From 40CM-4-68-19 sp036513415 (lineage in GTDB: Bacteria > Myxococcota > Myxococcia > Myxococcales > 40CM-4-68-19), in contig DATBZA010000147.1 in assembly GCA_036513415.1 (NCBI GenBank), forward strand, positions 1-64,000: DNA of 64,000 bases. Reading direction: 5' to 3'. A program made the position numbers and the translations under genes. Positions 43,530 to 52,354 of the stretch are shown piece by piece. Numbering within the stretch: position 1 is the first letter of the stretch; each line of letters starts with the position of its first letter. The notes beneath the pieces are model-generated. The model worked only from the letters and a program-made list of their open reading frames with translations, did not search any database and had not been told where the DNA came from.

Positions 43530-44416
43530 TCGCGCACGTCGTCTGGCGACTCTCGCGGAGGGCGGCGGTCAACCTCTGGAGGGCGCGGCTGCCCTCGCTG
43601 GTGTCGGTGTTCACCATCGGGCTGGCCCTCTTCATCGGCGCTTCGTTCGTGCTCGGCCTGTTCACGGCCCGGACCCTGCTGACGTCCTGGGGCGCCCAGG
43701 ACAACATCACCCTGTACCTCGACCCACAAACCACCGAGCCGCAGGCCCTGGCGCTCTCGCAGCAGCTCCAGGCGCGCGGCGATCTCGAGGTGCACTACAT
43801 CGATCCCGCGGCGGCGCTGCGGCGGCTGCGGTCCGATCTGGGAGACCTCGCCAGCGCCCTCGACGGCCTCACCCGCAACCCGCTCCCTCCCTCGCTGGAG
43901 ATCAAGCCGCGCGTGCCGCTCGCGGTTCCCGCCGTCCGGGTGCTGGCCGCGGAGCTCGGCCAGCTGGGCGGGGTCCGGGACGTCGAGTACGGGCGGGAGT
44001 GGCTCGACAAGCTGGAGGCGCTGGGGCGGGGGCTCCGCGCGTTTGGCGCCGGCGCGCTTCTGGCGGTGATCGGAGCGGCGCTTCTGGTGGTCGCCAACAC
44101 CATCCGCCTCGCGGTGTACGCGCGCCGCGACGAGATCGAGATCATGAAGCTGGTCGGAGCGACCGACCGCTACGTGCGGGCGCCCTTCCTGATGGAAGGA
44201 GCGCTGCAGGGATTGCTCGGAGCCGCCATCGCGGTGGGCGCGGTGTTCGCCGCCCAGCAGTGGCTCCTGCCGCGCGCGACGCAGGCTTTCGTGTACGCCA
44301 CCGGCATCGGCCCCCCCCACCTCCTGCCGCTCCACGCGGCCGCGCTCCTCGCCGGAGGCGCGCTGGTGGGCCTGGTGGGGAGCTGGATCGCGGTCGCGCG
44401 CTTCCTGAAGACATGA
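43526..44416 (+). CDS. ftsX: Cell division membrane protein FtsX
   Basis: A 296-residue protein with the FtsX layout: cytoplasmic N-terminus, TM1 (about 22-46), an extracytoplasmic loop (about 50-160, with NITLYLDPQTTE and VHYIDPAAALRRLRSDLG), then three membrane helices (about 178-200, 222-248, 266-290) carrying ARRDEIEIMKLVGATD, the FtsX-superfamily motif. FtsX transmits ATP hydrolysis by FtsE to the EnvC coiled coil. Four-base overlaps on both sides (ATGA). Confidence 0.94.
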   Translation: MIAHVVWRLSRRAAVNLWRARLPSLVSVFTIGLALFIGASFVLGLFTARTLLTSWGAQDNITLYLDPQTTEPQALALSQQLQARGDLEVHYIDPAAALRRLRSDLGDLASALDGLTRNPLPPSLEIKPRVPLAVPAVRVLAAELGQLGGVRDVEYGREWLDKLEALGRGLRAFGAGALLAVIGAALLVVANTIRLAVYARRDEIEIMKLVGATDRYVRAPFLMEGALQGLLGAAIAVGAVFAAQQWLLPRATQAFVYATGIGPPHLLPLHAAALLAGGALVGLVGSWIAVARFLKT

Positions 44417-45573
44417 TCCCGCTTCTCGTCGCCGTCGCCGTTTCGCAGCAGTTGCCGGAAGTGCGGCAGCGCCTGCAGGAAGAGCGCGCGGCGGCGCACA
44501 AGCTGGCGGGCCGCGAGGCGAACGTGCTCGGCCGGCTCGCCGAGCTCGAGCGGCAGATCGAGGTGGAGTCCCGGGCGCTGCGCGCGGCTGAAGCCCGGCT
44601 GCGGGCCGCCACCCAGCGGCTCTCCACCGCCGAGGAAAGCGCGGGCAAGGCGCAAGCCCAGCTCGAGGTCGCGACGTCGGCCGTGGAGCCGCGCCTGGTC
44701 GCGCGCTACCGGTTGGGCCGGGAGGGATACGTCCGCTTCCTGCTGGGGTCGACGAGCATCAACGATCTGATGCGCCGGAGCCGCTTCTTCAATACCTTGC
44801 TGCAATCGGACTTCGAGGCGCTGGCCGTGCTGCGCGCCCAGGCGCTGGTGGCGAAGGCCGCGCGCGACGAGGTGGCCGCTGCGCACGCGGAGCAGGACCA
44901 GAGCTTCAAGCTGGAGGGCGAGCGCCGCGCCGCGCTCCAACAAACGGTCGATCAACAGCGCATCCTCCTCGCCTCGGTGCAACGTGAGAAAGCCATGCAC
45001 GAGGAGGCGGCCCGGGAGCTGGAAGAGGCCGTGAAGGAGCTCTCGTCCAGGCTCGCCGAGCTGCGGGGCTCGCGGCGGACCCACGCCGCACCCGACCTGG
45101 TCGGGGGCAAGGGGTCCATCCGGAAGCGGCGCGGCAAGCTTGCGTTCCCGGTGGACCAGGGTCGCGTCGAGGTGCGCTTTGGCCGCGCGATCGATCCGCG
45201 CTTCGGGACCGTCACCTTGCAGAACGGAATCGACGTGCGCGCGCCGATGGGAAGCCCGGTTCGCGCGGTCTGGAACGGCAAGGTGGCGCATGCGGGCTGG
45301 TTCAGGGGATTCGGCAACCTCCTCATCGTCGACCACGGCGACGGCATGTTCTCGTTGATGGCGCACCTCGACCAGCTGCAGAAGGCGCTGGGCGACAGCG
45401 TGCGCGCCGGCGAGGAGGTCGGAACGGTGGGCGAGACCGGCTCGCTCAAGGGTCCATACCTGTATTTCGAGCTGCGGGACGGCCAGACGCCGCTAGATCC
45501 CGAGAGGTGGCTCAGGCGCAGCCGCAGGGGCCCGGCCCTGCTCGCGGGTGCAAAAGGAGGCGCGGCGAAATGA
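44413..45573 (+). CDS. envC: EnvC-like murein hydrolase activator (degenerate M23/LytM domain)
   Basis: A 386-residue periplasmic protein: signal (MIPLLVAVAVSQQ), a coiled coil (about 15-235, KLAGREANVLGRLAELERQIE...) and a C-terminal LytM domain (about 250-375). The zinc ligands of active M23 enzymes are lost: the HxGxD position reads NGIDVRAP, and the terminal HxH reads YLYFELR. Such degenerate LytM domains activate amidases rather than cut peptidoglycan. Overlaps ftsX (ATGA) and ctpA (ATGA), so FtsE, FtsX, EnvC and CtpA are co-translated. Which amidase it activates is not in the window. Confidence 0.9.
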   Translation: MIPLLVAVAVSQQLPEVRQRLQEERAAAHKLAGREANVLGRLAELERQIEVESRALRAAEARLRAATQRLSTAEESAGKAQAQLEVATSAVEPRLVARYRLGREGYVRFLLGSTSINDLMRRSRFFNTLLQSDFEALAVLRAQALVAKAARDEVAAAHAEQDQSFKLEGERRAALQQTVDQQRILLASVQREKAMHEEAARELEEAVKELSSRLAELRGSRRTHAAPDLVGGKGSIRKRRGKLAFPVDQGRVEVRFGRAIDPRFGTVTLQNGIDVRAPMGSPVRAVWNGKVAHAGWFRGFGNLLIVDHGDGMFSLMAHLDQLQKALGDSVRAGEEVGTVGETGSLKGPYLYFELRDGQTPLDPERWLRRSRRGPALLAGAKGGAAK

Positions 45574-46880
45574 AGAGGTTTCTCCTGCTCTGCGCGTGCG
45601 CCACCCTGGGCGGCTTCCTTGCCGTGCAGGTCGCGCAAGCCGCTCGCGACCCGGCCGGGCCCTACCGGAAGCTCGACGTCTTCAGCCACGTGCTCTCGCT
45701 GATCGAGAACAACTACGTCGAGCCGGTGGACGATACGCGCCTGCTCTACGGCGCGGTCGACGGCATGGTGCGCACCCTGGACCCGCACTCCAGCTTCATG
45801 GATCCGCGATCGTACGCCGCCCTGAAGGAGGAGACGGAGGGGGAGTACGGGGGAGTCGGCCTGGAGCTGGCGACGCGCGGCGAGGACGTGGTGGTGGTCG
45901 CTCCCATCGACGACACTCCCGCTTCGCGCGCCGGTTTCCAGCCGGGCGATCGATTGGTCGAGATCGACGGCCGCGCGGTGCACGGCTGGCGCGAGCCGGA
46001 GGCCGTTCGCGCCCTGACGGGATCGCCGGGCACGAAGGTGACGGTGAAAGCGCATCGGGCGGGCTGGGCGGAGCCGCGCTCGTTCACCTTGGTCCGCGAC
46101 GTGATCCGCATCGTCTCCGTCGAGGAGAAGCTCTTCGATCGGAAGCTGGGTTACGTGAAGGTGAAGAGCTTCCAGGACCGCACCGACGCATATCTGCGCA
46201 AGGCCCTCGATTCGATGCGCGACCAGGCCGGCGGGCAGCTCTCCGGGATCGTGCTCGACCTGCGGCACAACCCGGGAGGCCTGCTCGATCAGGCGGTGAA
46301 GGTCGCCGATCGGTTCCTGGACGGCGGCGTGATCGTTACCACCAAGGGCCGCGGCGGGAAGCACGTCGAGGTGGAGAAGGCCCATCCCAAGGGCACCGAG
46401 CCGCGATACCCGATGGTGGTGCTGGTCGACGGCGGCACCGCCAGCGCCAGCGAGATCGTCGCCGGGGCGCTTCAAGATTCCGGCCGCGCGGTGGTGATCG
46501 GGACCCGGACGTTCGGCAAGGGCTCGGTGCAGACCGTGATCGAGCTGGAGGACGGCTCCGGGCTCAAGCTGACGGTGGCGCGCTACTACACGCCGTCGGG
46601 GCGAAGCATCCAGGAGCGCGGGATCGAGCCCGACCTGTGGGTGAAGGCGAGCGCGGCCGATGACGATGCGCCGCGCGAGCACAACCTCCCCGGCCATTTC
46701 AAGGGCGAGGAGGGCGAATTGATCCCGGCAGCCTCGCTGCAGCCGCCCGCGCCGCAGCCGCAATCGCCGGACGATCCGAAGAACGATCCGCAGCTCAAGG
46801 TGGCGCTCGACACGTTGCGGACCTGGGCGGTCTTCAAGCGCTCCTTGCCGGCGCCGGCCGTGCGCACGGCGCATCCGTAG
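45570..46880 (+). CDS. ctpA: Carboxy-terminal processing protease (peptidase S41)
   Basis: A 436-residue exported serine protease. Signal peptide (MKRFLLLCACATLGGFLAVQ...), an N-terminal helical part, a PDZ domain (about 95-170: YGGVGLELATRGEDVVVVAP) and the S41 core with GGTASASEIVAGAL (catalytic Ser near 292) and FGKGSVQTVIEL (Lys near 317). The acidic/Pro-rich C-terminal tail (after about 375) is an extension. CtpA-type proteases trim peptidoglycan hydrolase regulators in other bacteria; co-translation with EnvC supports that here. AAAGGAGG precedes the ATG. Confidence 0.92.
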   Translation: MKRFLLLCACATLGGFLAVQVAQAARDPAGPYRKLDVFSHVLSLIENNYVEPVDDTRLLYGAVDGMVRTLDPHSSFMDPRSYAALKEETEGEYGGVGLELATRGEDVVVVAPIDDTPASRAGFQPGDRLVEIDGRAVHGWREPEAVRALTGSPGTKVTVKAHRAGWAEPRSFTLVRDVIRIVSVEEKLFDRKLGYVKVKSFQDRTDAYLRKALDSMRDQAGGQLSGIVLDLRHNPGGLLDQAVKVADRFLDGGVIVTTKGRGGKHVEVEKAHPKGTEPRYPMVVLVDGGTASASEIVAGALQDSGRAVVIGTRTFGKGSVQTVIELEDGSGLKLTVARYYTPSGRSIQERGIEPDLWVKASAADDDAPREHNLPGHFKGEEGELIPAASLQPPAPQPQSPDDPKNDPQLKVALDTLRTWAVFKRSLPAPAVRTAHP

Positions 46881-47045
46881 GCGCCCCCGGTGGGTCGATG
46901 GCCGGGCGGATCCTAATACCAACAGCGCAAGGCAGATGCCACTTCGGCCGGGCTGTGCACACGTTGTGCGCTTGAGTGGGAGCCGCGCGTCGCTGCCCCC
47001 TGGCGCGAGGGGCGTGCCGCAGTGCATCGAAGTCTGGCCGGCCGT

Positions 47046-47074
47046 TTGACAAGCAACCGGGCGTCACGTACAGT
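47046..47074 (+). promoter_or_regulatory. Strong sigma-70 promoter
   Basis: TTGACA (47046-47051), 17-base spacer, TACAGT (47069-47074), close to consensus and the best vegetative promoter seen in the window. It lies in a 253-base gap and reads toward the glycosyltransferase at 47134, leaving a leader of about 50 bases. The remaining gap (46881-47040) contains nothing I recognise. Confidence 0.7.
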
Positions 47075-47133
47075 CCCGCGCCACTCCGGGTCGACACCCC
47101 GGTAATTGTTGGAGTTTTCGAGGTGGAAAGTCG

Positions 47134-48645
47134 ATGACCTGGGTGGAGGTGCTCTTTCTAGCGACCTACTTCCTGGTCCTGCTCGTCCTTTCCATCTATG
47201 GCTCCCACCGGTACGTGATGGCGTACCTGTACTACAAGCACAAGGGCAACATGCCGGCCCCCAAGGCCAGGTTCGACCGGCTGCCGCGCGTCACCATCCA
47301 GCTTCCCATCTTCAACGAGATGTACGTCGTCGAGCGCCTGATCGACGCTGTCGCCCGCATCGACTACCCCCGCGACAGGCTCGAAATCCAGGTCCTGGAC
47401 GACTCCACCGACGAGACGCAGGGCATCGCCCGTGCCAAGGTCGCCCGGCTCCGGGAGCAAGGTGTGGACATTGCCTACCTCCACCGGAACACCCGGGAGG
47501 GCTACAAGGCCGGCGCCCTGCAAGAAGGGCTGAAGGTTGCGCGGGGCGAGCTGGTGGCGGTGTTCGACGCGGACTTCGTGCCCTCCCCGGAGTTCCTGCG
47601 GCGCTCGGTCCACTTCTTTACCGACGAGCGGATCGGCATGGTGCAGGTCCGCTGGGAACACCTGAACCGCGAGTACTCGCACCTGACCCAGGCGCAGGCC
47701 ATCTTCCTCGACGGGCACTTCGTCATCGAGCACACGGCCCGCAACCGCAGCGGCCGGTTCTTCAATTTCAACGGGACGGCGGGCGTCTGGCGTCGCGCGA
47801 CCATCGAGGATGCCGGCGGGTGGCAGCACGACACGCTGACGGAGGACCTGGACCTCAGCTATCGCGCGCAGCTCGCGGGCTGGCGGTTCGTCTACTTGCC
47901 CGAGGTCGTCTCGCCGGCGGAAGTGCCGGTGGAGATGAACGCTTTCAAGTCCCAGCAGCACCGCTGGGCGAAGGGCAGCGTCCAGACCGCGCGCAAGCTG
48001 CTGCCGCGGATCCTGCGCAGCGATCTCTCCTGGCAAGTGAAGGTGGAGGCCTTCTTCCACCTCAGCGCGAATTTCACGTACCCGCTGATGATCCTGCTCA
48101 CCGTGCTGATGCCGGTGAGCATGGTGATCCGCTTCAAGCACGGCTGGTATGAGGTGCTGCTGCTGGATCTTCCGTTCTTCTGGACCGCGACGGTCAGCGT
48201 GGTGCTGTTCTACGTCGCGAGCCAGCGCGAGATCGGCATCGCCTGGTGGAAACGGCTGCAGTACCTGCCCTTCATCATGGCGCTCGGGATCGGGATGTGC
48301 GTCAACCAGAGCAAGGCCGTGATCGAGGCGCTGGTCGGCTACGAGACCGCGTTCAACCGCACGCCGAAGACCGGGATGCGGGGCCGCGATCGGAGCTGGC
48401 TGAAGAAGAGGTACCGCACGCTGCTCACCGCGCAGCCGCTTCTGGAGCTGGCCCTGGGGGCCTACCTGACCAGCGCCATCTGGTTCGCGCTGGACAAGGG
48501 CGTCTACTTCTCCCTGCCCTTTCTCCTCCTCTTCCAGTGGGGATTCTTCTACGTGGGGTTGGTCTCGCTGCTGCAGGGTCCGGTCGGCGCGCTGATGCGC
48601 TGGATTCGCGGGCCCGCGGAAGACGCCGCCCCGGCGCTGGAGTAG
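47134..48645 (+). CDS. Processive family 2 glycosyltransferase (cellulose/glucomannan synthase type)
   Basis: A 503-residue membrane enzyme. TM helix at 5-27, then a GT-A domain with LPIFNE, DDS (89-91), DAD (145-147), TED (236-238) and QQHRW (274-278), the D,D,D,Q(Q/R)xRW signature of processive beta-glycan synthases, followed by three to four membrane helices (about 315-480). Makes a linear beta-linked polysaccharide while exporting it; the polymer is unknown. It is followed one base after its stop by a nucleotidyltransferase that probably supplies activated sugar. No PilZ domain or BcsB partner is adjacent. Confidence 0.85.
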   Translation: MTWVEVLFLATYFLVLLVLSIYGSHRYVMAYLYYKHKGNMPAPKARFDRLPRVTIQLPIFNEMYVVERLIDAVARIDYPRDRLEIQVLDDSTDETQGIARAKVARLREQGVDIAYLHRNTREGYKAGALQEGLKVARGELVAVFDADFVPSPEFLRRSVHFFTDERIGMVQVRWEHLNREYSHLTQAQAIFLDGHFVIEHTARNRSGRFFNFNGTAGVWRRATIEDAGGWQHDTLTEDLDLSYRAQLAGWRFVYLPEVVSPAEVPVEMNAFKSQQHRWAKGSVQTARKLLPRILRSDLSWQVKVEAFFHLSANFTYPLMILLTVLMPVSMVIRFKHGWYEVLLLDLPFFWTATVSVVLFYVASQREIGIAWWKRLQYLPFIMALGIGMCVNQSKAVIEALVGYETAFNRTPKTGMRGRDRSWLKKRYRTLLTAQPLLELALGAYLTSAIWFALDKGVYFSLPFLLLFQWGFFYVGLVSLLQGPVGALMRWIRGPAEDAAPALE

Positions 48646-48646
48646 C

Positions 48647-49675
48647 GTGAAGGCGATGGTGCTGTGCGCGGGCTTTGGCACGCGGCTGCGCCCTCTCACC
48701 GACAGGGTCCCCAAGCCGCTGGTGCCACTCTGCGGGGTGCCGCTGCTTCGCTACAACTTCGCGCTGCTGAAAAACGCCGGCGTCCGCGAGATCGTGATCA
48801 ACACGCACCATCTGGGCGCGACGATGGCGCGGGGCGCCCAGGCCATCGCCTCGGAGCTGGAACTCGACCTTCAAGTGTCGCGAGAGGAGAAGCAGATCCT
48901 CGGGACAGGCGGAGGCGTGCGCCGGGCGCAGGCCATGCTCGGCGCCGGGACGTTCATCCTCATGAACGGCGACATGATCTTCGATCTGGACCTCGCAGCC
49001 GCCCTCGCGGCGCACCGGAAGGCGGGGGCGGCGGCCACCATGGTGCTCGCTCCCTACCCGCGGGGAGCGACCTACGGGGCGGTCGAGGTGGACGCGCAGA
49101 TGAATGTCCGCCGTGTCGCGGGGCGCGGCACGCAGCCCGATCCGTCGCTGTCGAAGTTGCACTTCACCGGAGTGCACGTGCTCGAACCGGAGCTGATCGC
49201 GCGGCTGCCGGCAGAGGGCGAAAGCGACATCAACCGGACCGCTTACGTGCGCGCCATCCACGACGGCGCCCGGGTGCACGGTTTCTTGCAGCAGGGGTAT
49301 TGGGGCGACCTGGGGGCGCCGCGGTCGCTCTTGCGGGCGCACCTGGACGTCCTGGAGAAGCGCATTCCGCTGCAGCGGTTCCGGCCGGAAGCGGATCCCT
49401 TCGACGGCTGCGAGGAGCGCGCTCCCGGAGTCTTCGTGCATCCGACGGCGCAGGTGGAAGCGCCGCTGGCCGCGCCCGTCCTGATCCAGGCCGGCGCCGT
49501 CGTCGCGCCTGGAGCGGTGGTCGGCTCGGGGGTGACGATCGGGGCGAAGGCGCGCGTCGACGCGGGCGCGCATCTGGAGCGGGCGGTGGTCTGGGAGCGG
49601 ACGCACGTGGCGGCCGGCGAGCGGCTGGTGGAGCAGATCGCCGCCCCTGGCGTCCGGCTGGACTGCGCGCCCTAA
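48647..49675 (+). CDS. NDP-sugar pyrophosphorylase with left-handed beta-helix domain
   Basis: A 342-residue enzyme. Nucleotidyltransferase domain: MVLCAGFGTRLRPLTDRVPKPL (about 4-25), LGTGGGVRRAQ, MNGDMIFDLDL (catalytic Asp). The C-terminal 100 residues are hexapeptide repeats (APVLIQAGAVVAPGAVVGSG VTIGAKARV, split here), a left-handed beta-helix seen in mannose-1-phosphate guanylyltransferases and glucose-1-phosphate thymidylyltransferase-like enzymes. GTG start 1 base after the GT2 stop. Substrate sugar and nucleotide are not predicted; a GDP-mannose type fits a glucomannan synthase. Confidence 0.83.
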   Translation: MKAMVLCAGFGTRLRPLTDRVPKPLVPLCGVPLLRYNFALLKNAGVREIVINTHHLGATMARGAQAIASELELDLQVSREEKQILGTGGGVRRAQAMLGAGTFILMNGDMIFDLDLAAALAAHRKAGAAATMVLAPYPRGATYGAVEVDAQMNVRRVAGRGTQPDPSLSKLHFTGVHVLEPELIARLPAEGESDINRTAYVRAIHDGARVHGFLQQGYWGDLGAPRSLLRAHLDVLEKRIPLQRFRPEADPFDGCEERAPGVFVHPTAQVEAPLAAPVLIQAGAVVAPGAVVGSGVTIGAKARVDAGAHLERAVVWERTHVAAGERLVEQIAAPGVRLDCAP

Positions 49676-49712
49676 GGAGTATGCGACGCTGAGTCGGTGG
49701 GCGGATGGAGGA

Positions 49713-49813
49713 GCTTCATTTCAACCGCAGAGCGCCCAGAGCGCGCAGAGATCTGGTGTGGTTCGGTACAGAAACCCAAAAAACCTCCGCGCGCTCTGCG
49801 GTTGAAATGAAGC
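49713..49813. repeat. Dispersed inverted-repeat element, family A, copy 2
   Basis: Perfect 23-bp inverted arms at 49713-49735 and 49791-49813, sharing TTTCAACCGCAGAGCGC with the family A core at 15531-15709. A 55-base spacer separates them. It fills the gap between two convergent genes and could act as a bidirectional terminator hairpin. Confidence 0.85.
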
Positions 49814-49822
49814 GCTAGTGGA

Positions 49823-50851
49823 CTAGACGGCGATGCCGGTTGGGCAGGACACACCGGTTCCACCGAGGCCGCAGTATCCGCCCGGGTTCTTCGCCAGGTA
49901 CTGCTGGTGGTAGTCCTCCGCGTAGTAGAAGGGCGGCTCCGGGGCGATCTCGGTCGTGATCGCGCCGTAACCGGCCTTGCGCAGCGAGGCCTGGAACGCC
50001 TCGCGCGACTGCTCCGCTGCCTCGCGCTGCGCCGGCGTCGAGGGATAGATGGCGCTTCGGTACTGCGTGCCCACGTCGTTGCCCTGTCGCATGCCCTGGG
50101 TCGGATCATGGCCCTCCCAGAACGCGCGCAGCAGCTCGGCGTAGGAGATCCGCTTCGGGTCGTACACCACCAGCACTGCCTCGGTGTGCCCGGTCGCTCC
50201 AGAGCAGACCTCGCGGTAGGTCGGATTCTTGGTGAATCCGCCGGCGTACCCCACCGCTGTCGTGTACACGCCGTCGAGCTCCCAGAACTTCCGCTCGGCC
50301 CCCCAGAAGCAACCCATCCCGAAGAGGGCGCGCTCGTGACCCTCGGGGAAGGGCGGCACCAGAGGGGTGCCCAGGACGACGTGCCGCGGCGGGACTCGCA
50401 TCGGCTCGAGGCGGTCCGGGAGTGCTTCTTCGGGGGTTGGCATGCGCAGAGATCCCATGGCCGGATTGTGCGCGGCGGGCGTGCTCCCCGCAATCCGGTC
50501 CCCGGGATCGACTGAACCCAGCTCGAGCAGGTCTCCTTCGCGGGTCCCGGTGCGCGCGAGCGTGCCGCCGGGCAGCTCCACCACCATGGCGGCGCGTGGA
50601 TGGAAGCGGGTGGCGCGCCACGGCTTCAGGCGGGAGATCGCGCGGATCACGCGGAAGTCGCGCGAGAGGAACGCCGCGTCGATGGGAAAGCGCATGAAGA
50701 AGGTGTGGATCGACGTGCAGGGCTCGATGAGAAGCGCGTCGCCCTCCTGCAGCGACTCGCGTCCGAGCAGGCCGCGGATCCGCGCGATCGGCGTCGCTGC
50801 GCGTTCCACGCGGTTGGCCAGGACCGCACCCGTGCGCGGGTTGCGCACCAT
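49823..50851 (-). CDS. DUF192 domain fused to methionine sulfoxide reductase MsrA
   Basis: One uninterrupted 342-codon reading frame. Residues about 1-115 are a DUF192 domain (GLLGRESLQEGDALLIEPC, SIHTFFMRFPIDAAFLSRDF); a linker of about 20 residues follows; residues about 138-342 are MsrA with the catalytic GCFWG (Cys181), YAGG, SGATGHTEAV and resolving cysteines in YCGLGGTGVSCPTG. An internal ATG at residue 132 (50456-50458) would give a free 211-residue MsrA, but no ribosome binding site precedes it. The ATG at 50849-50851 overlaps the lipid kinase stop (TGATG). MsrA reduces methionine-S-sulfoxide; the role of DUF192 is not known. No frameshift separates the two domains. Confidence 0.85.
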   Translation of the reverse strand: MVRNPRTGAVLANRVERAATPIARIRGLLGRESLQEGDALLIEPCTSIHTFFMRFPIDAAFLSRDFRVIRAISRLKPWRATRFHPRAAMVVELPGGTLARTGTREGDLLELGSVDPGDRIAGSTPAAHNPAMGSLRMPTPEEALPDRLEPMRVPPRHVVLGTPLVPPFPEGHERALFGMGCFWGAERKFWELDGVYTTAVGYAGGFTKNPTYREVCSGATGHTEAVLVVYDPKRISYAELLRAFWEGHDPTQGMRQGNDVGTQYRSAIYPSTPAQREAAEQSREAFQASLRKAGYGAITTEIAPEPPFYYAEDYHQQYLAKNPGGYCGLGGTGVSCPTGIAV

Positions 50852-51795
50852 CACGGGCGCACCAGCGAGACCCGCGGACCCAGCCCCACCGTCAGGCGGC
50901 CGGTCTTGCTCGAGTAGATCTCGCCGTCCAGGAACCAGGAGAGCGGAGCGCGCGCCGAAAGCTCCAGCTCCTCGCCGACGCCTTCGAGCAAGCGGTCGCG
51001 CCGTGCGGGCAGGCCGCAGAGCAGCCGCGGCAACTCGAGCGCGAACTGGCGAGGGCCGGCGGTCAGACCGAGGACCTGGAACGCGCCGGGCTGTTCGGTG
51101 GCGCGGCGGAACGGCCGCAGCCCGAGCCCGGCTTCCGCCACGGACGAGCAGACCAGTCCGTAGATCTCGATGCGCGGCCATTCCTCGCCATCCAGCCTGA
51201 CCCGCAGGTCCATCGGGGCGTAAAGCTTGCGGGCAAAGGGGCCCCGGGTCAGCGACGACCCCAGAGCGCGCGCGAAGATGCGCGCGCTGGTCAGCGGTCC
51301 GGCGTTTCCGGTCGCGTAGATCGCTTCGATGAAGCGGACCGGAAGGCCCACCCCGAAACGGAATCCGCAGCGCGCACCGGTCCGGGCCCCCTCCTCCAGG
51401 ATCCGCAGCGTGTCGCGCTGCTCGACGCGCAGCTCGTTGCCCGAAGCGAGCGCTTCCGACAGGCGGCGCAGGCGCTGCTCCGCGTCGCCCTTGCCGCCGA
51501 GGGGAGCGAGGGAATCGTATGCGCCGCCGCCGAGCAGCGCGAGCGGCGGGAGATCGTTGCCGAGCGCGCCGGCGAGGGCGGTGACCGTATGGGTGACGGT
51601 GCCGTCCCCCCCCGCTATGGCGAGGACGCGCGGCCGGTCCGCCGCGACCGCCTTGGCCACGGCGGCCAGCTCCTCCGGTCCGCGGGTCTCGAGGATCGAG
51701 GCCCCAGGCGCCGCTTTCCGAAGCTGCTCCGCCGCCAGCGGCCATTGGCGGTTGCGGCGGGCGTTCGGATTGGCGATGATCGTGATCCCCGCCAT
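50851..51795 (-). CDS. Diacylglycerol/sphingosine kinase-family lipid kinase
   Basis: A 314-residue enzyme of the DAGK catalytic family. The nucleotide-binding GGDGT (residues 62-66 in LAIAGGDGTVTHTV) and the LLGGGAYDSLAPL segment match the N-terminal subdomain, and a beta-rich C-terminal domain follows (RLDGEEWPRIEIYGLVCSS, FLDGEIYSSKTGRL). ATG 51795 gives the usual IIANPNARRN opening; longer in-frame readings add no family features. Its product is a phospholipid or phosphorylated lipid; natural substrate unknown. Confidence 0.85.
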   Translation of the reverse strand: MAGITIIANPNARRNRQWPLAAEQLRKAAPGASILETRGPEELAAVAKAVAADRPRVLAIAGGDGTVTHTVTALAGALGNDLPPLALLGGGAYDSLAPLGGKGDAEQRLRRLSEALASGNELRVEQRDTLRILEEGARTGARCGFRFGVGLPVRFIEAIYATGNAGPLTSARIFARALGSSLTRGPFARKLYAPMDLRVRLDGEEWPRIEIYGLVCSSVAEAGLGLRPFRRATEQPGAFQVLGLTAGPRQFALELPRLLCGLPARRDRLLEGVGEELELSARAPLSWFLDGEIYSSKTGRLTVGLGPRVSLVRP

Positions 51796-52345
51796 GCCGG
51801 CACCGAATACCGGGCAGAAGCCTGCGGCACAAGGGCTCTTTCTCGACCCGCGCAAGACGCGCCTGAGCGTGGTGCTCGTCGAGCCGAAGATTCCCCCCAA
51901 CACGGGCAACGTGGCCCGCCTCTGCGCGGTCACCGGATCGCGACTGCATCTGGTGGCGCCGCTCGGGTTCCGGATCGACGACAAGGATCTGCGCCGGGCG
52001 GGACTCGATTACTGGGACAAGGTGTACGCCGCGACCTGGAGCTCGTTCGACGAGCTGCTGGAAGCCGAGGGAGTCTCCCCAGAGCGGCTGCACTTGTTCT
52101 CCGGCCGCGCCGGGACCGGCCTCTGGGCTGCCCGCTTCTCCGCTGGCGATTACCTGGTGATGGGCGACGAGGTGGGTGGCCTTCCCCAGGCCCTGCTGGA
52201 TCGTTTCGTCAGCCGGCAGGTGAGGGTGCCGATGGTGCCCGAACCGAGCGCGCGGAGCCTCAATCTGTCCACCTGCACCGGCATCGCCGTGTACGAGGCG
52301 CTCCGACAGATCGAGAAGGGGCAACCCCCCGGAACTTCGGGGTAG
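51794..52345 (+). CDS. trmL: tRNA (cytidine-34-2'-O)-methyltransferase TrmL (SPOUT family)
   Basis: A SPOUT-fold methyltransferase of 183 residues (E. coli TrmL 157). It shows the TrmL opening SVVLVEPKIPPNTGNVARLCAVTG, the AdoMet knot motif YLVMGDEVGGLP and the terminal RSLNLSTCTGIAVYEALRQ. The ATG at 51794-51796 overlaps the divergent lipid kinase ATG (both within CATG), leaving no intergenic space; GTG codons at 51869 and 51872 would give the family-standard N-terminus, so the true start may be there. Modifies the wobble base of tRNA-Leu. Confidence 0.85.
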   Translation: MPAPNTGQKPAAQGLFLDPRKTRLSVVLVEPKIPPNTGNVARLCAVTGSRLHLVAPLGFRIDDKDLRRAGLDYWDKVYAATWSSFDELLEAEGVSPERLHLFSGRAGTGLWAARFSAGDYLVMGDEVGGLPQALLDRFVSRQVRVPMVPEPSARSLNLSTCTGIAVYEALRQIEKGQPPGTSG

Positions 52346-52354
52346 GATGGTTGC

